DNA of 64,000 nucleotides from RGIG3528 sp045616485 (lineage in GTDB: Bacteria > Bacillota > Clostridia > Lachnospirales > Lachnospiraceae), in the NCBI GenBank assembly GCA_045616485.1, contig JAZLGU010000039.1, positions 8,863 to 72,862 on the forward strand. The letters are read 5' to 3'. The position numbers and the translations under genes were made by a program. The notes under the pieces were generated by a model. It was given only the letters and a program-made list of their open reading frames with translations. It was not told the DNA's origin and did not search any database. Below, piece by piece: positions 27,539 to 36,073 of the stretch; the stretch's first letter is position 1; each line of letters starts with the position of its first letter.

Positions 27539-28358
27539 TTTCGAATTTTCCCTTTAAATACATATATTCATATATAACATCATCAAACTGCTTGTAGCCA
27601 AAGCATCTGTACATGCGGCTTATATGCCACTGCTTGACATTTTCCGTATGGGGATAAGGCAGGTAAAAAAGCCTCTTGGAAAAATGTCTTACTACTGTAT
27701 GATCATGAAGGAATTTCTGGTCGTTGTAGCGCTGTGGCAGCATCAGTTTTTTGGTAGTACTTCTGTATATCGCATCCTGATCCGCAAAAAGCATTTTCTT
27801 GGTCTTTATAAGCTCCCTGGCCTTTACCAGAAGACCTGTTTCCTTGATCCTTTTTGTGTTAAACAAAAGCACTCCGGCATTTATATAATTGGGATTCAGA
27901 AGGAATTTGCCGTAGTGATCCCGAGCAGCCGCATACTCATAATCAGTCACATCAATATCATACAGGAGCCTTATGTCTCTATTAAACATAATGTCTATAT
28001 CAAGGTACAGGATCTTGTCCGGCATATCCGGAATCAAATCCATGAAGAGACGAAGCAGGGTATAAGGTGAACAATAGCACTGCTCATTGGGGCAATGGGC
28101 AAACTCTTTTTCGTAGATATCCGTCACCAGCAGGCGTATCACCCTGTTTTCCGGATTGTATTTTTTTGCAACCTCGTCTAAAAAAGCTATGCTCTTTTCA
28201 CTGATGGATACATACTCAGCCTTAACTCTGGGCACATCCATGGTCATAACATAAAAGGTAAAGGGCTCTTTTGTATCAGTGCGCTTCATGATAGAAAGCA
28301 TGCATGTAAGCACACCGTCAAAAACCTTGGCATTACCTGAAAAAAGGACATTTATCAT
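27504..28358 (-). CDS. Family 8 glycosyltransferase
   Basis: A 284-residue GT8 enzyme with the metal-binding motif YLDIDIMF (Asp120 and Asp122) and NPNYINAGVLLFNTKRI. It is a retaining transferase that probably uses UDP-glucose or UDP-galactose. It overlaps the acyltransferase gene upstream by 4 bases (ATGA) and the fusion gene downstream by 35 bases, so the three are one operon. Confidence 0.9.
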   Translation of the reverse strand: MINVLFSGNAKVFDGVLTCMLSIMKRTDTKEPFTFYVMTMDVPRVKAEYVSISEKSIAFLDEVAKKYNPENRVIRLLVTDIYEKEFAHCPNEQCYCSPYTLLRLFMDLIPDMPDKILYLDIDIMFNRDIRLLYDIDVTDYEYAAARDHYGKFLLNPNYINAGVLLFNTKRIKETGLLVKARELIKTKKMLFADQDAIYRSTTKKLMLPQRYNDQKFLHDHTVVRHFSKRLFYLPYPHTENVKQWHISRMYRCFGYKQFDDVIYEYMYLKGKFENENQTTFFTTQ

Positions 28359-29134
28359 AGTTCTTTTTCCTCTTTCTTAACGTATTTGACTAACTCCACA
28401 TCATTGTGGACAGTATTTTTCAACATTGCTTCATATACCCTATCCCGAAGCTCCTGCTTTTTCGCTCCTGTAGGCAGAGTCTCATCCGGGAAAAATGGGC
28501 CCTCTATATAGGTCACCATCCTGGGCTTTTTAAAGAAAGGTCTCTTCTGATAGGTATTGGTAAAGCAGAAAACAGGTACCTTGCTGCTTATGGGATAGCC
28601 AAAGGAATCCTTTTTAAAGGGGCGTATCCCGGTATAATATGGCCATATATGGGCTTCAGGATATATGGTAACACAGGCACCCTTCTCTACCACCTGTCCG
28701 ATGCGCCTGGAGAATCTTCTCATAGCTTCCAATGTATCAGGCAAGGGTAAGGCTCCCAGGCATGGGGTGACACGTCCCAGCACCGGCATGGAAACATTGT
28801 TGGGATGCACTATGACATAGACACCTTTGGGGCTATTGATAAGAGTGGGTATCAGAGCATCCGCTATGGGATTGGTATGATTGCCATACATAAAATAACC
28901 CGTATGCCTGTACTGCCGAAGGGCCTTTTTATTCACTACTCTATGACCATAAGCAAGCTTCATATATACCCAGGCTATAGGCCGTGCCAGACCATAGTAA
29001 ATGATACCACGACCCACATGCCCCCAAAAACCCGGCTCATACTTATAATTCTCATCTATTCTTTTGGGAGTTATCTGAGCTTCAGAAAACTCATCATTCA
29101 ATTCATCTGAATAATATATTATATTCTGTTTCAT
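28355..29134 (-). CDS. 1-acyl-glycerol-3-phosphate acyltransferase-like protein (PlsC family)
   Basis: A 259-residue acyltransferase with NHTNPIAD (85-92) and IYPEAHIWPYYTGIRPFKK. It lacks a strong N-terminal membrane anchor but has amphipathic stretches (GRGIIYYGLARPIAWVYMKL). It is the first gene of the acyltransferase-GT8-fusion operon and probably supplies or modifies the lipid part of a glycolipid. Confidence 0.88.
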   Translation of the reverse strand: MKQNIIYYSDELNDEFSEAQITPKRIDENYKYEPGFWGHVGRGIIYYGLARPIAWVYMKLAYGHRVVNKKALRQYRHTGYFMYGNHTNPIADALIPTLINSPKGVYVIVHPNNVSMPVLGRVTPCLGALPLPDTLEAMRRFSRRIGQVVEKGACVTIYPEAHIWPYYTGIRPFKKDSFGYPISSKVPVFCFTNTYQKRPFFKKPRMVTYIEGPFFPDETLPTGAKKQELRDRVYEAMLKNTVHNDVELVKYVKKEEKEL

Positions 29135-29152
29135 AAAAATCCCTCAGAATAC

Positions 29153-29181
29153 ATTATAACTGTTTTACATCACTTTGTCGA
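29153..29181 (-). promoter_or_regulatory. Promoter of the acyltransferase-GT8 operon
   Basis: On the minus strand TCGACA (29176-29181) and TATAAT (29153-29158) are 17 bases apart, placed about 19 bases before the ATG. Confidence 0.6.
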
Positions 29182-29277
29182 CACGTAAATATCGCAAAAC
29201 AAGGATGTTGTCGCCTGCAATAAAGATGTGGCCCGGGGCAAGGCCGGTGGGGTGGCGAAGGGTGGCAGGGCGAGGGT

Positions 29278-29396
29278 GGCAGGTGACGGCTAAATCTACA
29301 TATTGGCCTGCTTTTAGCCCCCATTGTGCCGGCAGGTACGCTGGCAGGTGGCGGCTAAATTCACGCTATGGCTCACTCTTAGCCCCCTGGCACCGG
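29278..29396. repeat. Two tandem GC-rich hairpin units
   Basis: Unit A (29278-29332) and unit B (29343-29396) share GGCAGGTGRCGGCTAAA at the start and TTAGCCCCC plus a CCGG end, with a divergent middle. Within each, GGCTAAA can pair with TTTAGCC or TTAGCC. The surrounding 29220-29400 is far richer in G and C than the neighbouring genes and carries GGTGGCGAAGGGTGGCAGGG-like direct repeats. No ORF is convincing. It directly precedes element E2. Confidence 0.6.
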
Positions 29397-29403
29397 ACAG
29401 ATG

Positions 29404-29872
29404 TTGTCACGGGGACGTTTCTCACTGTCAACTTTTTGTCACGGGGACGTTTCTCATTGACACATCTCCTGCGAAGCGCACCTTCCTGGCGGCATCCCCA
29501 TGAGTCTGTTTAAAGCAAGGCAGTGTATTTCGCAATGTAAATAAAGTGATATAAAAAAAGCTGACCTCAGCCCTGCGAGCTTTGACCTGAGTGGGCTACG
29601 GCACTTACTGGTATGACCGTCGCGAGTTCCGGTTCCAGCCCGGAACTCGCAGGACATAGCAGTTAGTGACCGTCCGCGAGTGGTCAACCTCGAGCAGAAT
29701 GAGGTCGGCTTATTTTTATATCACTTAATAATAAACTTAAATAACTCAAATCACTGCCTTGGCTTTAAAGAGAAGAATGGGGCGAGCCCAGGGAGCAAGC
29801 GGAGCTAAAAAGTTGACAATGAGAAACGTCCCCGTGACAAAAAGTTGACAGTGAGAAACGTCCCCGTGACAA
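29404..29872. mobile_element. E2: second copy of the structured non-coding element
   Basis: The first 56 bases (29404-29459) are perfectly complementary to the last 56 (29817-29872). The ends again consist of units with 32-base spacing (left starts 29404 and 29436; right 29812 and 29844), and the variable bases (CACTG outer, CATTG inner) are mirrored. Next to the ends it shares with E1 the stretches GCGCACCTTCCTGGCGGCAT and AGGGAGCAAGCGGAGCTAAA. The arms are unlike those of E1 yet self-complementary: 29546-29569 pairs with 29700-29724, and TTTAAAGC..AAGGCAGTG (from about 29509) pairs with CACTGCCTTGGCTTTAAA (to about 29769). Core at 29581-29688. No transposase gene. Confidence 0.8.
29581..29688. 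ncRNA. Conserved structured core of E2 (possible RNA, orientation unknown)
   Basis: This aligns with 7911-8019. TTTGACC pairs with GGTCAAC; ACGGCACT with AGTGACCGT (one bulge); ACTGGTATG with CATAGCAGT (one mismatch); and the apical hairpin GCGAGTTCCGG (29622-29632)/CCGGAACTCGC (29640-29650) has the same TTCCAGC loop. Several stems differ from E1 on both sides at once, which argues for selection on pairing. Confidence 0.5.
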
Positions 29873-30547
29873 TTAATTGATGCGGGGGAGATTCCACTTG
29901 AATTTGGCAGCTAAAAACCGGATGAGCATAATCACAGCCATGGCCACAATAGCAGCGAAGGATTCGATGCCGTTCCCGCCTATGGCGTGAATAATGAGGT
30001 ATACCACTGCCCCTGCCAGGCTGGCACAGGCGTATATATGCTTTACGAAAATGTAAGGAGTATTGCCAGCCATTATGTCTCTGATAACGCCACCACCTAC
30101 ACCGGTAACAACGCCTACGAACAAAAGCAGCAGCCAGCTGAATTCTGCCTCTGCATTTTCTGCAGTCTGGATACCCATAACGGTAAAAATAGCCAGTCCC
30201 AAGGTGTCCATCACCAACATGATTAAATCATAGAAGCGCTTACCCTTAAACTGGTCGGTCACATCTATGTGATCCTTGTGGCGCACCTTCTTTACAATGG
30301 CAACTGTAATGAATACTACAATAGCTGTCAAAATGGCCATAAGTGCATACACCGGATCGCGAAAAGTCTGTGGCGGAATATTCCCTATCATTAAATCACG
30401 AAGAATCCCTCCACCAACAGCTGTGGTAAGACCCAGGATAGATACACCGAAAATATCCATTTTCTTCTGGATGCCTATCATGGCACCGGACACCGAAAAA
30501 GCAATGGTGCCTATTATTTCAAGAAAAAATACAATTTCATTATCCAT
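29873..30547 (-). CDS. TRIC/UPF0126-family membrane channel protein
   Basis: A 224-residue protein with about seven membrane helices and two copies of the family repeat (SVSGAMIGIQKKMDIFG and GGGILRDLMIGNIPP; then AIFTVMGIQTAENA and GGGVIRDIMAGNTPY). The glycine-rich kinks with an Arg-Asp pair are typical of bacterial TRIC homologues, which form trimeric monovalent-cation channels. It starts 18 bases after upp on the same strand and probably shares its transcript. Physiological role unknown. Element E2 abuts its stop codon. Confidence 0.9.
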   Translation of the reverse strand: MDNEIVFFLEIIGTIAFSVSGAMIGIQKKMDIFGVSILGLTTAVGGGILRDLMIGNIPPQTFRDPVYALMAILTAIVVFITVAIVKKVRHKDHIDVTDQFKGKRFYDLIMLVMDTLGLAIFTVMGIQTAENAEAEFSWLLLLFVGVVTGVGGGVIRDIMAGNTPYIFVKHIYACASLAGAVVYLIIHAIGGNGIESFAAIVAMAVIMLIRFLAAKFKWNLPRIN

Positions 30548-30565
30548 TTATATTATGCACCGATC

Positions 30566-31195
30566 CTACTTGGTACCATAGATTCTGTCACCTGCATCTC
30601 CAAGACCAGGAAGAATGTAGCCATTCTCGTTCAGTCTTTCATCAAGTGCACCAATGTAAATATCTACATCAGGATGAGCCTTCTGCAGCTTCTCAACGCC
30701 CTCAGGTGCAGCAATGAGGCACAGGAATCTAATCTTATCAATATTACGTTTCTTAAGAAGGTCGATAGCTGCAATAGCAGAACCGCCTGTAGCCAGCATA
30801 GGATCTACAAGGAATACCTCTCTTTCTGTAACATCCTTAGGCAGCTTGCAAAAATACTCGTGTGGCTCCAAAGTTTCCTCATCTCTGTAAAGACCGATAT
30901 GTCCCACCTTGGCATTGGGAGTCATTACCAGAACGCCCTCAGCCATCTGCATGCCGGCACGAAGAATAGGCACAACACAAAGCTTTTTACCAGCTATCTC
31001 TTTAACTGTAGCTGTTACAAGAGGAGTCTCAATAACCTTGTCGGCTAAAGGAAGATTGCGGCTGGCTTCATAGTAGATAAGAGAAGCTACTTCCGTAACA
31101 AGAGCACGAAACTCTTTTGTAGAAGTATTCTTATCTCTCATAATACCAATCTTGTGCTGAATAAGTGGATGATCCATGATATAAGTTTTAGACAT
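30566..31195 (-). CDS. upp: Uracil phosphoribosyltransferase
   Basis: A 209-residue enzyme making UMP from uracil and PRPP. The PRPP-binding loop is VFLVDPMLATGGSA; the C-terminal uracil site is GYILPGLGDAGDRIYGTK. I chose ATG 31195 (MSKTYIMDHPLIQHK), which has GGAGG upstream and fits the normal length of 209; the frame extends to 31228 without need. Confidence 0.96.
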   Translation of the reverse strand: MSKTYIMDHPLIQHKIGIMRDKNTSTKEFRALVTEVASLIYYEASRNLPLADKVIETPLVTATVKEIAGKKLCVVPILRAGMQMAEGVLVMTPNAKVGHIGLYRDEETLEPHEYFCKLPKDVTEREVFLVDPMLATGGSAIAAIDLLKKRNIDKIRFLCLIAAPEGVEKLQKAHPDVDIYIGALDERLNENGYILPGLGDAGDRIYGTK

Positions 31196-31290
31196 ATATT
31201 CCTCCAATAAACTAAAATTTACTGACATATACTATAGCACAAAAGTAGCCACGATTAAACAAAATTTTTGATAAAATGGCACTTTTACAT

Positions 31291-31323
31291 AATAAAATAG
31301 CACTCCGAGGAGTGCTATTTTTT
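31291..31323. terminator. Bidirectional-looking terminator between csp and upp
   Basis: A perfect 9-bp stem TAGCACTCC/GGAGTGCTA (31298-31306, 31309-31317) has A-rich sequence on the left and six T on the right. For the leftward csp transcript the hairpin is followed by UUUUAUU. Confidence 0.82.
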
Positions 31324-31409
31324 GCTTGCTCTCATTATTTACTAAAGTAGATTTCTCTTAATAAAATTGCTTTTATATCTGAAAAAGGTACATTGTAAAA
31401 TTCAATCGA

Positions 31410-31607
31410 TTAGCACTTGGTTACGTTTGTAGCCTGAGGTCCCTTAGCGCCTTCTGTAACATCGAAAGTAACCTTCTGACCCTCTTCGAGAGACTTGAAG
31501 CCCTCCATGTTAAGTCCTGAGTAATGAACGAATACGTCCTTGCCGTTCTCGTCAGAGATGAAGCCGTAACCCTTCTGGTTGTTGAACCACTTAACTGTAC
31601 CTGTCAT
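31410..31607 (-). CDS. Cold shock protein (CspA family)
   Basis: A 65-residue single OB-fold nucleic-acid chaperone with RNP1 (KGYGFI) and RNP2 (VFVHYSGL). TGTVKWFNNQ at the N-terminus and ATNVTKC at the end are typical. Start has GGAGG upstream and its own promoter at 31669-31697. Confidence 0.96.
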   Translation of the reverse strand: MTGTVKWFNNQKGYGFISDENGKDVFVHYSGLNMEGFKSLEEGQKVTFDVTEGAKGPQATNVTKC

Positions 31608-31668
31608 TTTCTAAATCCTCCAAATAACTTGAAAAATAAATGTTTACACGGTTTAATACCGCTTTTTT

Positions 31669-31697
31669 ACTATAGCATTTTGTAAAATTATTGTCAA
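31669..31697 (-). promoter_or_regulatory. Promoter of the cold shock gene
   Basis: On the minus strand TTGACA (31692-31697) and TATAGT (31669-31674) are 17 bases apart, giving a leader of about 54 nt. Confidence 0.78.
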
Positions 31698-31777
31698 ACA
31701 AATTTTATAAAAATCTAACAAAAATTATAGGTTTTATTCATTTATTTTCAGCGGAGATTTACAAAATAAATCCGGTT

Positions 31778-32728
31778 CTATTTTCCGGTCTCAATATAGG
31801 TCTTTACATTGTCAAAAACCCTGTCTACGCACCTGCATCTGGCTTCTGCAGTAGCCCAGGCAATGTGAGGAGTAATTACCAGTTTTCTGGAGTCCCAGAC
31901 TTTAATAAGGGGATTGGCAGGATCCATAGGCTCTACAGCCAGCACATCCAGTCCGGCGCCTGCAATACGGTCATTTAACAGGGCTTTATACAGATCCTCT
32001 TCATTGATAATTGGTCCCCTGCCCACATTGATTAAATATGCAGTTTTTTTCATTTTATCTATAGTCTCTGCATTAATCAGATTTCTGGTATTTTCATTCA
32101 GAGGTGCATGAATAGATACCACATCTGACTCTTCCAGAAGCTGATCCAGTGACACGCGCTTAAAATGCTCATCATCATGGGTACCTGAAGTAGAATAATA
32201 AATAACCCTGCAGCCAAAGCATTCAGCCACAGTAGCCACTCTTCTTCCTATCTCGCCCAAACCTATAATGCCCCAGGTCTTACCGTAAAGCTCGTGAAAC
32301 TTTTCTTCAATATGGCAGAAAAAGGGAGCATGAGCATAATCTCCGCTTTTTACGTAGCCATCATAATAAGACATCTTCTCGTACAAAAAGAAAAAGAGGG
32401 CAAAGGTGTGCTGAACCACAGACTCTGTAGAATAGCCGGCCACATTTTTAACAACAATCCCACGGCTGTCTGTATATGGAAAATCAATATTATTGGTGCC
32501 TGTAGCTGTAAGGCAGATAAGCTTAAGCTTTTTAGCATCCTTAAGGGTCTCTTCGCACATAGGCAGCTTGTTAATAATAACTACATCAGCATCTTCTACA
32601 CGCTCATTTATCTCGCTTTTTTGAGTAAGATCATAAGTAATAACGTCTCCCAAATCAGAAAACTGGGCGATGTTTACATCATCGCCCAAGGTCGCTGTTT
32701 CAAGAAATACAATTTTAAGTCTGTCCAT
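31778..32728 (-). CDS. D-2-hydroxyacid dehydrogenase, glycerate dehydrogenase-like
   Basis: A 316-residue NAD-dependent dehydrogenase. The nucleotide-binding motif is WGIIGLGEIGRRVA; the second signature is INVGRGPIINEEDL; the catalytic histidine is in ITPHIAWAT. The closest relatives by pattern are hydroxypyruvate/glycerate dehydrogenases, but substrate cannot be fixed from sequence. It lies 37 bases downstream of cdd on the same strand and may end the nucleoside-salvage transcript. Confidence 0.9.
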   Translation of the reverse strand: MDRLKIVFLETATLGDDVNIAQFSDLGDVITYDLTQKSEINERVEDADVVIINKLPMCEETLKDAKKLKLICLTATGTNNIDFPYTDSRGIVVKNVAGYSTESVVQHTFALFFFLYEKMSYYDGYVKSGDYAHAPFFCHIEEKFHELYGKTWGIIGLGEIGRRVATVAECFGCRVIYYSTSGTHDDEHFKRVSLDQLLEESDVVSIHAPLNENTRNLINAETIDKMKKTAYLINVGRGPIINEEDLYKALLNDRIAGAGLDVLAVEPMDPANPLIKVWDSRKLVITPHIAWATAEARCRCVDRVFDNVKTYIETGK

Positions 32729-32765
32729 AATAATACGCTCTCGTCATTCTGAAATCAGTAAATAA

Positions 32766-33203
32766 TTATTTGTTGTTAAGATCCTTTGGAGAAAATCCCA
32801 GAGGGAGTATCTCTTCCAGGCTGTAAATCTTGTAGTCGTCCGGACCTGTACCCAGCAGTATCTTAAACTCCTTAAAGTCTACGAACTCTGCCATAACCTG
32901 GCGGCATACACCACAAGGAGCCACTGCAGAATCCGGATTGCCATCATTGGCACCATCGTAACCGCCTACAATAGCAATGGCTTCAAAATCATAGTAGCCC
33001 TCAGAAACAGCCTTGAAAAAAGCAGTACGCTCGGCACAGTTGGTCGCTGTATAGCCTGCATTTTCTATATTACAGCCTCCAAAAACAGTGCCATCCTTAG
33101 CAAGCAAGGCTGCTCCTACATTAAAATGCGAATAAGGAGTATAGGCTCTTTTTCTGTAAACAAGAGCTGTCTCCATCAGTTTCTTTTCTGTAGCTATATC
33201 CAT
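32766..33203 (-). CDS. cdd: Cytidine deaminase
   Basis: A 145-residue zinc deaminase converting cytidine or deoxycytidine to uridine forms. The zinc site is NCAERTAFF and PCGVCRQ. It lies between deoD and the 2-hydroxyacid dehydrogenase on the same strand. Confidence 0.96.
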   Translation of the reverse strand: MDIATEKKLMETALVYRKRAYTPYSHFNVGAALLAKDGTVFGGCNIENAGYTATNCAERTAFFKAVSEGYYDFEAIAIVGGYDGANDGNPDSAVAPCGVCRQVMAEFVDFKEFKILLGTGPDDYKIYSLEEILPLGFSPKDLNNK

Positions 33204-33227
33204 ATTTTCTCCTTCGTCGCAAGCTTA

Positions 33228-33938
33228 CTACAGGTCTGTACCTACAGTAAGCGCAACTTCCATCATCTCATGGAAAGAATTCTGACGCTCCTCTGCAGAA
33301 AGAGCCTCTTCCTTGTACAGGTGGTCGGAAATGGTCAGCATGCAAAGAGCTTTCTTGCCGGCTGCAATAGCATTAAGATAAAGAGCTGCTGCCTCCATCT
33401 CAACACAAAGGACTCCCATCTTTTTCCATCTGTCATTGAAGGTAGGATCTGCATTGTAGAAAACATCTGAAGAAAGGACATTGCCTACACGTACCTTAAC
33501 TCCCTTTGCCTCTGCTACTTCTACAGCCTTACGAAGTACGTCAAAATCTGCTATAGGAGCAATGGTGCCGGGAAGATTGTACTGGTCTGCGTAATTGGAA
33601 TTGGTAGAAGCACCCATACCAATAACAAGATCACGTACATTTACATCGTCTGCAAAACCGCCGGCTGAACCGATTCTGATAATGCAGTCAACATCATAAA
33701 AATTGAAAAGCTCATAAGAATAAATACCGATGGAAGGAATACCCATTCCGCCTCCCATGACGGAAATCTCCTTACCATTGTACTTACCTGTATAACCAAA
33801 CATGTTTCTTACTGTGTTAAAGCACTTAACATCTGTAAGATAATTATCAGCAATATACTTTGCGCGTAATGGATCGCCGGGCATAAGAACAACCTTTGCG
33901 ATATCACCTTTTTCTGCTGCGTTATGTGGTGTAGCCAT
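33228..33938 (-). CDS. deoD: Purine nucleoside phosphorylase, DeoD type
   Basis: A 236-residue hexameric phosphorylase releasing purine bases and (deoxy)ribose-1-phosphate. Motifs: VLMPGDPLRAKYIA, GYTGKYNGKEISVMGGGMG (phosphate site) and the base-binding MEAAALYLNA. GAGAT-type ribosome binding site; it sits between deoC and cdd. Confidence 0.95.
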   Translation of the reverse strand: MATPHNAAEKGDIAKVVLMPGDPLRAKYIADNYLTDVKCFNTVRNMFGYTGKYNGKEISVMGGGMGIPSIGIYSYELFNFYDVDCIIRIGSAGGFADDVNVRDLVIGMGASTNSNYADQYNLPGTIAPIADFDVLRKAVEVAEAKGVKVRVGNVLSSDVFYNADPTFNDRWKKMGVLCVEMEAAALYLNAIAAGKKALCMLTISDHLYKEEALSAEERQNSFHEMMEVALTVGTDL

Positions 33939-33999
33939 TTTTTATCTCCTTTTATTGAACGAAGTGAAATAATAAGAACTCTTAAAGGGTGTGTGAATT

Positions 34000-34665
34000 T
34001 TAGTAGCCGGAGCCCTGTTCTCCCTTCATCAGCTTAACAATTCTTGATGTACCAAGTCTTGTAGCTCCAAGGGATAAGAACTTCTTTGCATCGTCCAGTG
34101 AGGAAATGCCGCCGGCAGCCTTCATCTGTACGCCTTCTCCTATGTTCTTTGCGAAAAGTGCAATATCTTCAAATGTTGCACCAGCCTTGGAGAAGCCTGT
34201 AGAAGTCTTAATAAAATCTGCGCCTGCCTCTGTAACCAGCTGGCACATCTTTACCTTTTCCTCATCTGTAAGAAGACATGTCTCAATAATGACCTTAAGG
34301 ATATTTTTTCCGCATGCAGCCTTAAGAGTCTTTATCTCCTCTCTGATGGCATCATACTTTTTATCCTTGAGCCAGCCGATATTGATAACCATATCGATCT
34401 CTGAAGCGCCTTCCTTAAGGGCTTCCTTTGTCTCAAATTCCTTAACAGCTGTGGTATTGTAGCCGTTAGGGAAGCCGATAACTGTGCAGATGGCAAGCTT
34501 GTCACCTACATACTCCTTGGCCTGCTTAACATATGAAGGTGGGATGCAGACAGAAGCTGTCCCAAATGCCATACCATCGTCGCAGATCTGCTTAATATCT
34601 TCCCATGTAGCAGTCTGTGTGAGCAGAGTATGATCCACATACTTTAAAATTTCCTTGTTTTCCAT
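34000..34665 (-). CDS. deoC: Deoxyribose-phosphate aldolase
   Basis: A 221-residue class I aldolase splitting deoxyribose-5-phosphate into acetaldehyde and glyceraldehyde-3-phosphate. The Schiff-base lysine lies in ADFIKTSTGF; EIDMVINIG and MKAAGGI are also present. It begins the deoC-deoD-cdd set, 32 bases after the GH27 gene. Confidence 0.95.
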   Translation of the reverse strand: MENKEILKYVDHTLLTQTATWEDIKQICDDGMAFGTASVCIPPSYVKQAKEYVGDKLAICTVIGFPNGYNTTAVKEFETKEALKEGASEIDMVINIGWLKDKKYDAIREEIKTLKAACGKNILKVIIETCLLTDEEKVKMCQLVTEAGADFIKTSTGFSKAGATFEDIALFAKNIGEGVQMKAAGGISSLDDAKKFLSLGATRLGTSRIVKLMKGEQGSGY

Positions 34666-34697
34666 ATAATATCTCCTTTAAAAATATATATAAGCTT

Positions 34698-35981
34698 TTA
34701 GCTGAGCTTGTATAATACTGCACCGTGAGCATTAACAGTAGCAGAAATTTCCTCTGTAATCTCCCCCAGGTCTTTTCTTTCCCAAAGGTCTCTTACTTTG
34801 TAGGTCTTTCTATGCTCTACCTGAAGTCTGGCAAGACCTATGGAAAGGTCTTTTTTGTAACAGTCACGGTTGAAAATGGCAAGATAGATATTGCCATCCT
34901 TGTCTGTAGTTTTCCAGGCGGTCACTCCTTCTGCATTCATTACCTCACGGGCGCCTGAAGTCTCTTTTTCAAGAGCCAGTACCTCAGGATTGGTCAGCAG
35001 ATCCAGTGTCCACTGATCATTGTCCCTCATCTCGCCTCCCATCATAAGCGGTGAGCGGAAAATACACCAGAGAGTCATTAACAGTCTCTGCTCGTCATGA
35101 GTAAAATTGCACCAGCGGTCTCCATTGTAAATGGAAATATGCCCCAGCGGCAGCATGTCGCAGTCAGGCCAGCAGCCCTCTCCCACGTGATCCTGCCAGG
35201 TACGGCATCTGGTAAACATGGCATCCAGCGCATCCCATGAATCCCAGAAATCTCCTGTCATACGCCACATATTGGCATTAGCCTTAAGGTGCTCTGCCTT
35301 ATTTATATCTGCAGGCCCCGGTGACAAGGAAAGCACGATAGGACGGCCACATTTATCAATGGCTTTTCTAAGACACTCTATCTCCCCTCTGCCTGAATAC
35401 AGGTCATCAGGACGGCCCTCTGTCACACATATATCATCACATTTGATAAAATCAACGCCCCAGGAAGCGTACAGTTCAATAATAGAATCATAATATGCCT
35501 GAGCTCCGGGATGATTGGTGTCCACGCCATACATCTCGGTATTCCAGGAACATACAGAATAAGGATGAGCTATATCTCTGGCAGTATAGTCAGTCCCCTT
35601 AATCCTGGTACCCATATATACAGCCTGACGTGGCACGCCTCTCATAATGTGAATGCCGAATTTAAGTCCCATTTCATGGACTCTGTCAGCCATAGACTTG
35701 AAGCCCACCCCATTGGCAGCAGACGGAAAACGCTTGGCTGCCGGTATCAGTCTGGAATACTCATCCATATCCAGAGGAGCAAACTTTCTGTAAGCCATGG
35801 ACTCCGCATCAGGCTCAGACCATTCAATATCTACTACTACGTACTCATAGCCAAAAGGCTTTAAATACTTGGCCATATACTGAGCATTGCCCATAACCTG
35901 CTCCTCATTTACAGCTGCACCATAGCAGTCCCAGCTGTTCCAGCCCATAGGCGGGTACTTTGCAAAATCATTTTTATTCAT
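34698..35981 (-). CDS. GH27 glycoside hydrolase (alpha-galactosidase or beta-L-arabinopyranosidase type)
   Basis: A 427-residue enzyme with the family opening PPMGWNSWDCYG, YVVVDIEWSEP, the nucleophile region VDFIKCDDI, and the acid/base region WRMTGDFWDSWDAL. There is no signal peptide, so it is probably cytoplasmic. GH27 includes alpha-galactosidases, alpha-N-acetylgalactosaminidases and beta-L-arabinopyranosidases; IEWSEP in place of the usual DDCW suggests a non-classical specificity. It is next to the nucleoside salvage genes without obvious functional link. Confidence 0.88.
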   Translation of the reverse strand: MNKNDFAKYPPMGWNSWDCYGAAVNEEQVMGNAQYMAKYLKPFGYEYVVVDIEWSEPDAESMAYRKFAPLDMDEYSRLIPAAKRFPSAANGVGFKSMADRVHEMGLKFGIHIMRGVPRQAVYMGTRIKGTDYTARDIAHPYSVCSWNTEMYGVDTNHPGAQAYYDSIIELYASWGVDFIKCDDICVTEGRPDDLYSGRGEIECLRKAIDKCGRPIVLSLSPGPADINKAEHLKANANMWRMTGDFWDSWDALDAMFTRCRTWQDHVGEGCWPDCDMLPLGHISIYNGDRWCNFTHDEQRLLMTLWCIFRSPLMMGGEMRDNDQWTLDLLTNPEVLALEKETSGAREVMNAEGVTAWKTTDKDGNIYLAIFNRDCYKKDLSIGLARLQVEHRKTYKVRDLWERKDLGEITEEISATVNAHGAVLYKLS

Positions 35982-36073
35982 TTTATGCCTTTCTATGTCC
36001 CGAAAGGAACATGTCCGAAATCTTATTATATCTAAAAGTAGAGCTAATGTAAAGAAAACTATTTATTAACCCT

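Noticed and set aside
29175..29513. Open frame of 112 codons over the GC-rich block and E2 end
   Set aside because: High GC lowers stop codon frequency; composition is biased to Arg/Gly/Trp, no ribosome binding site, and it crosses unrelated repeat units.
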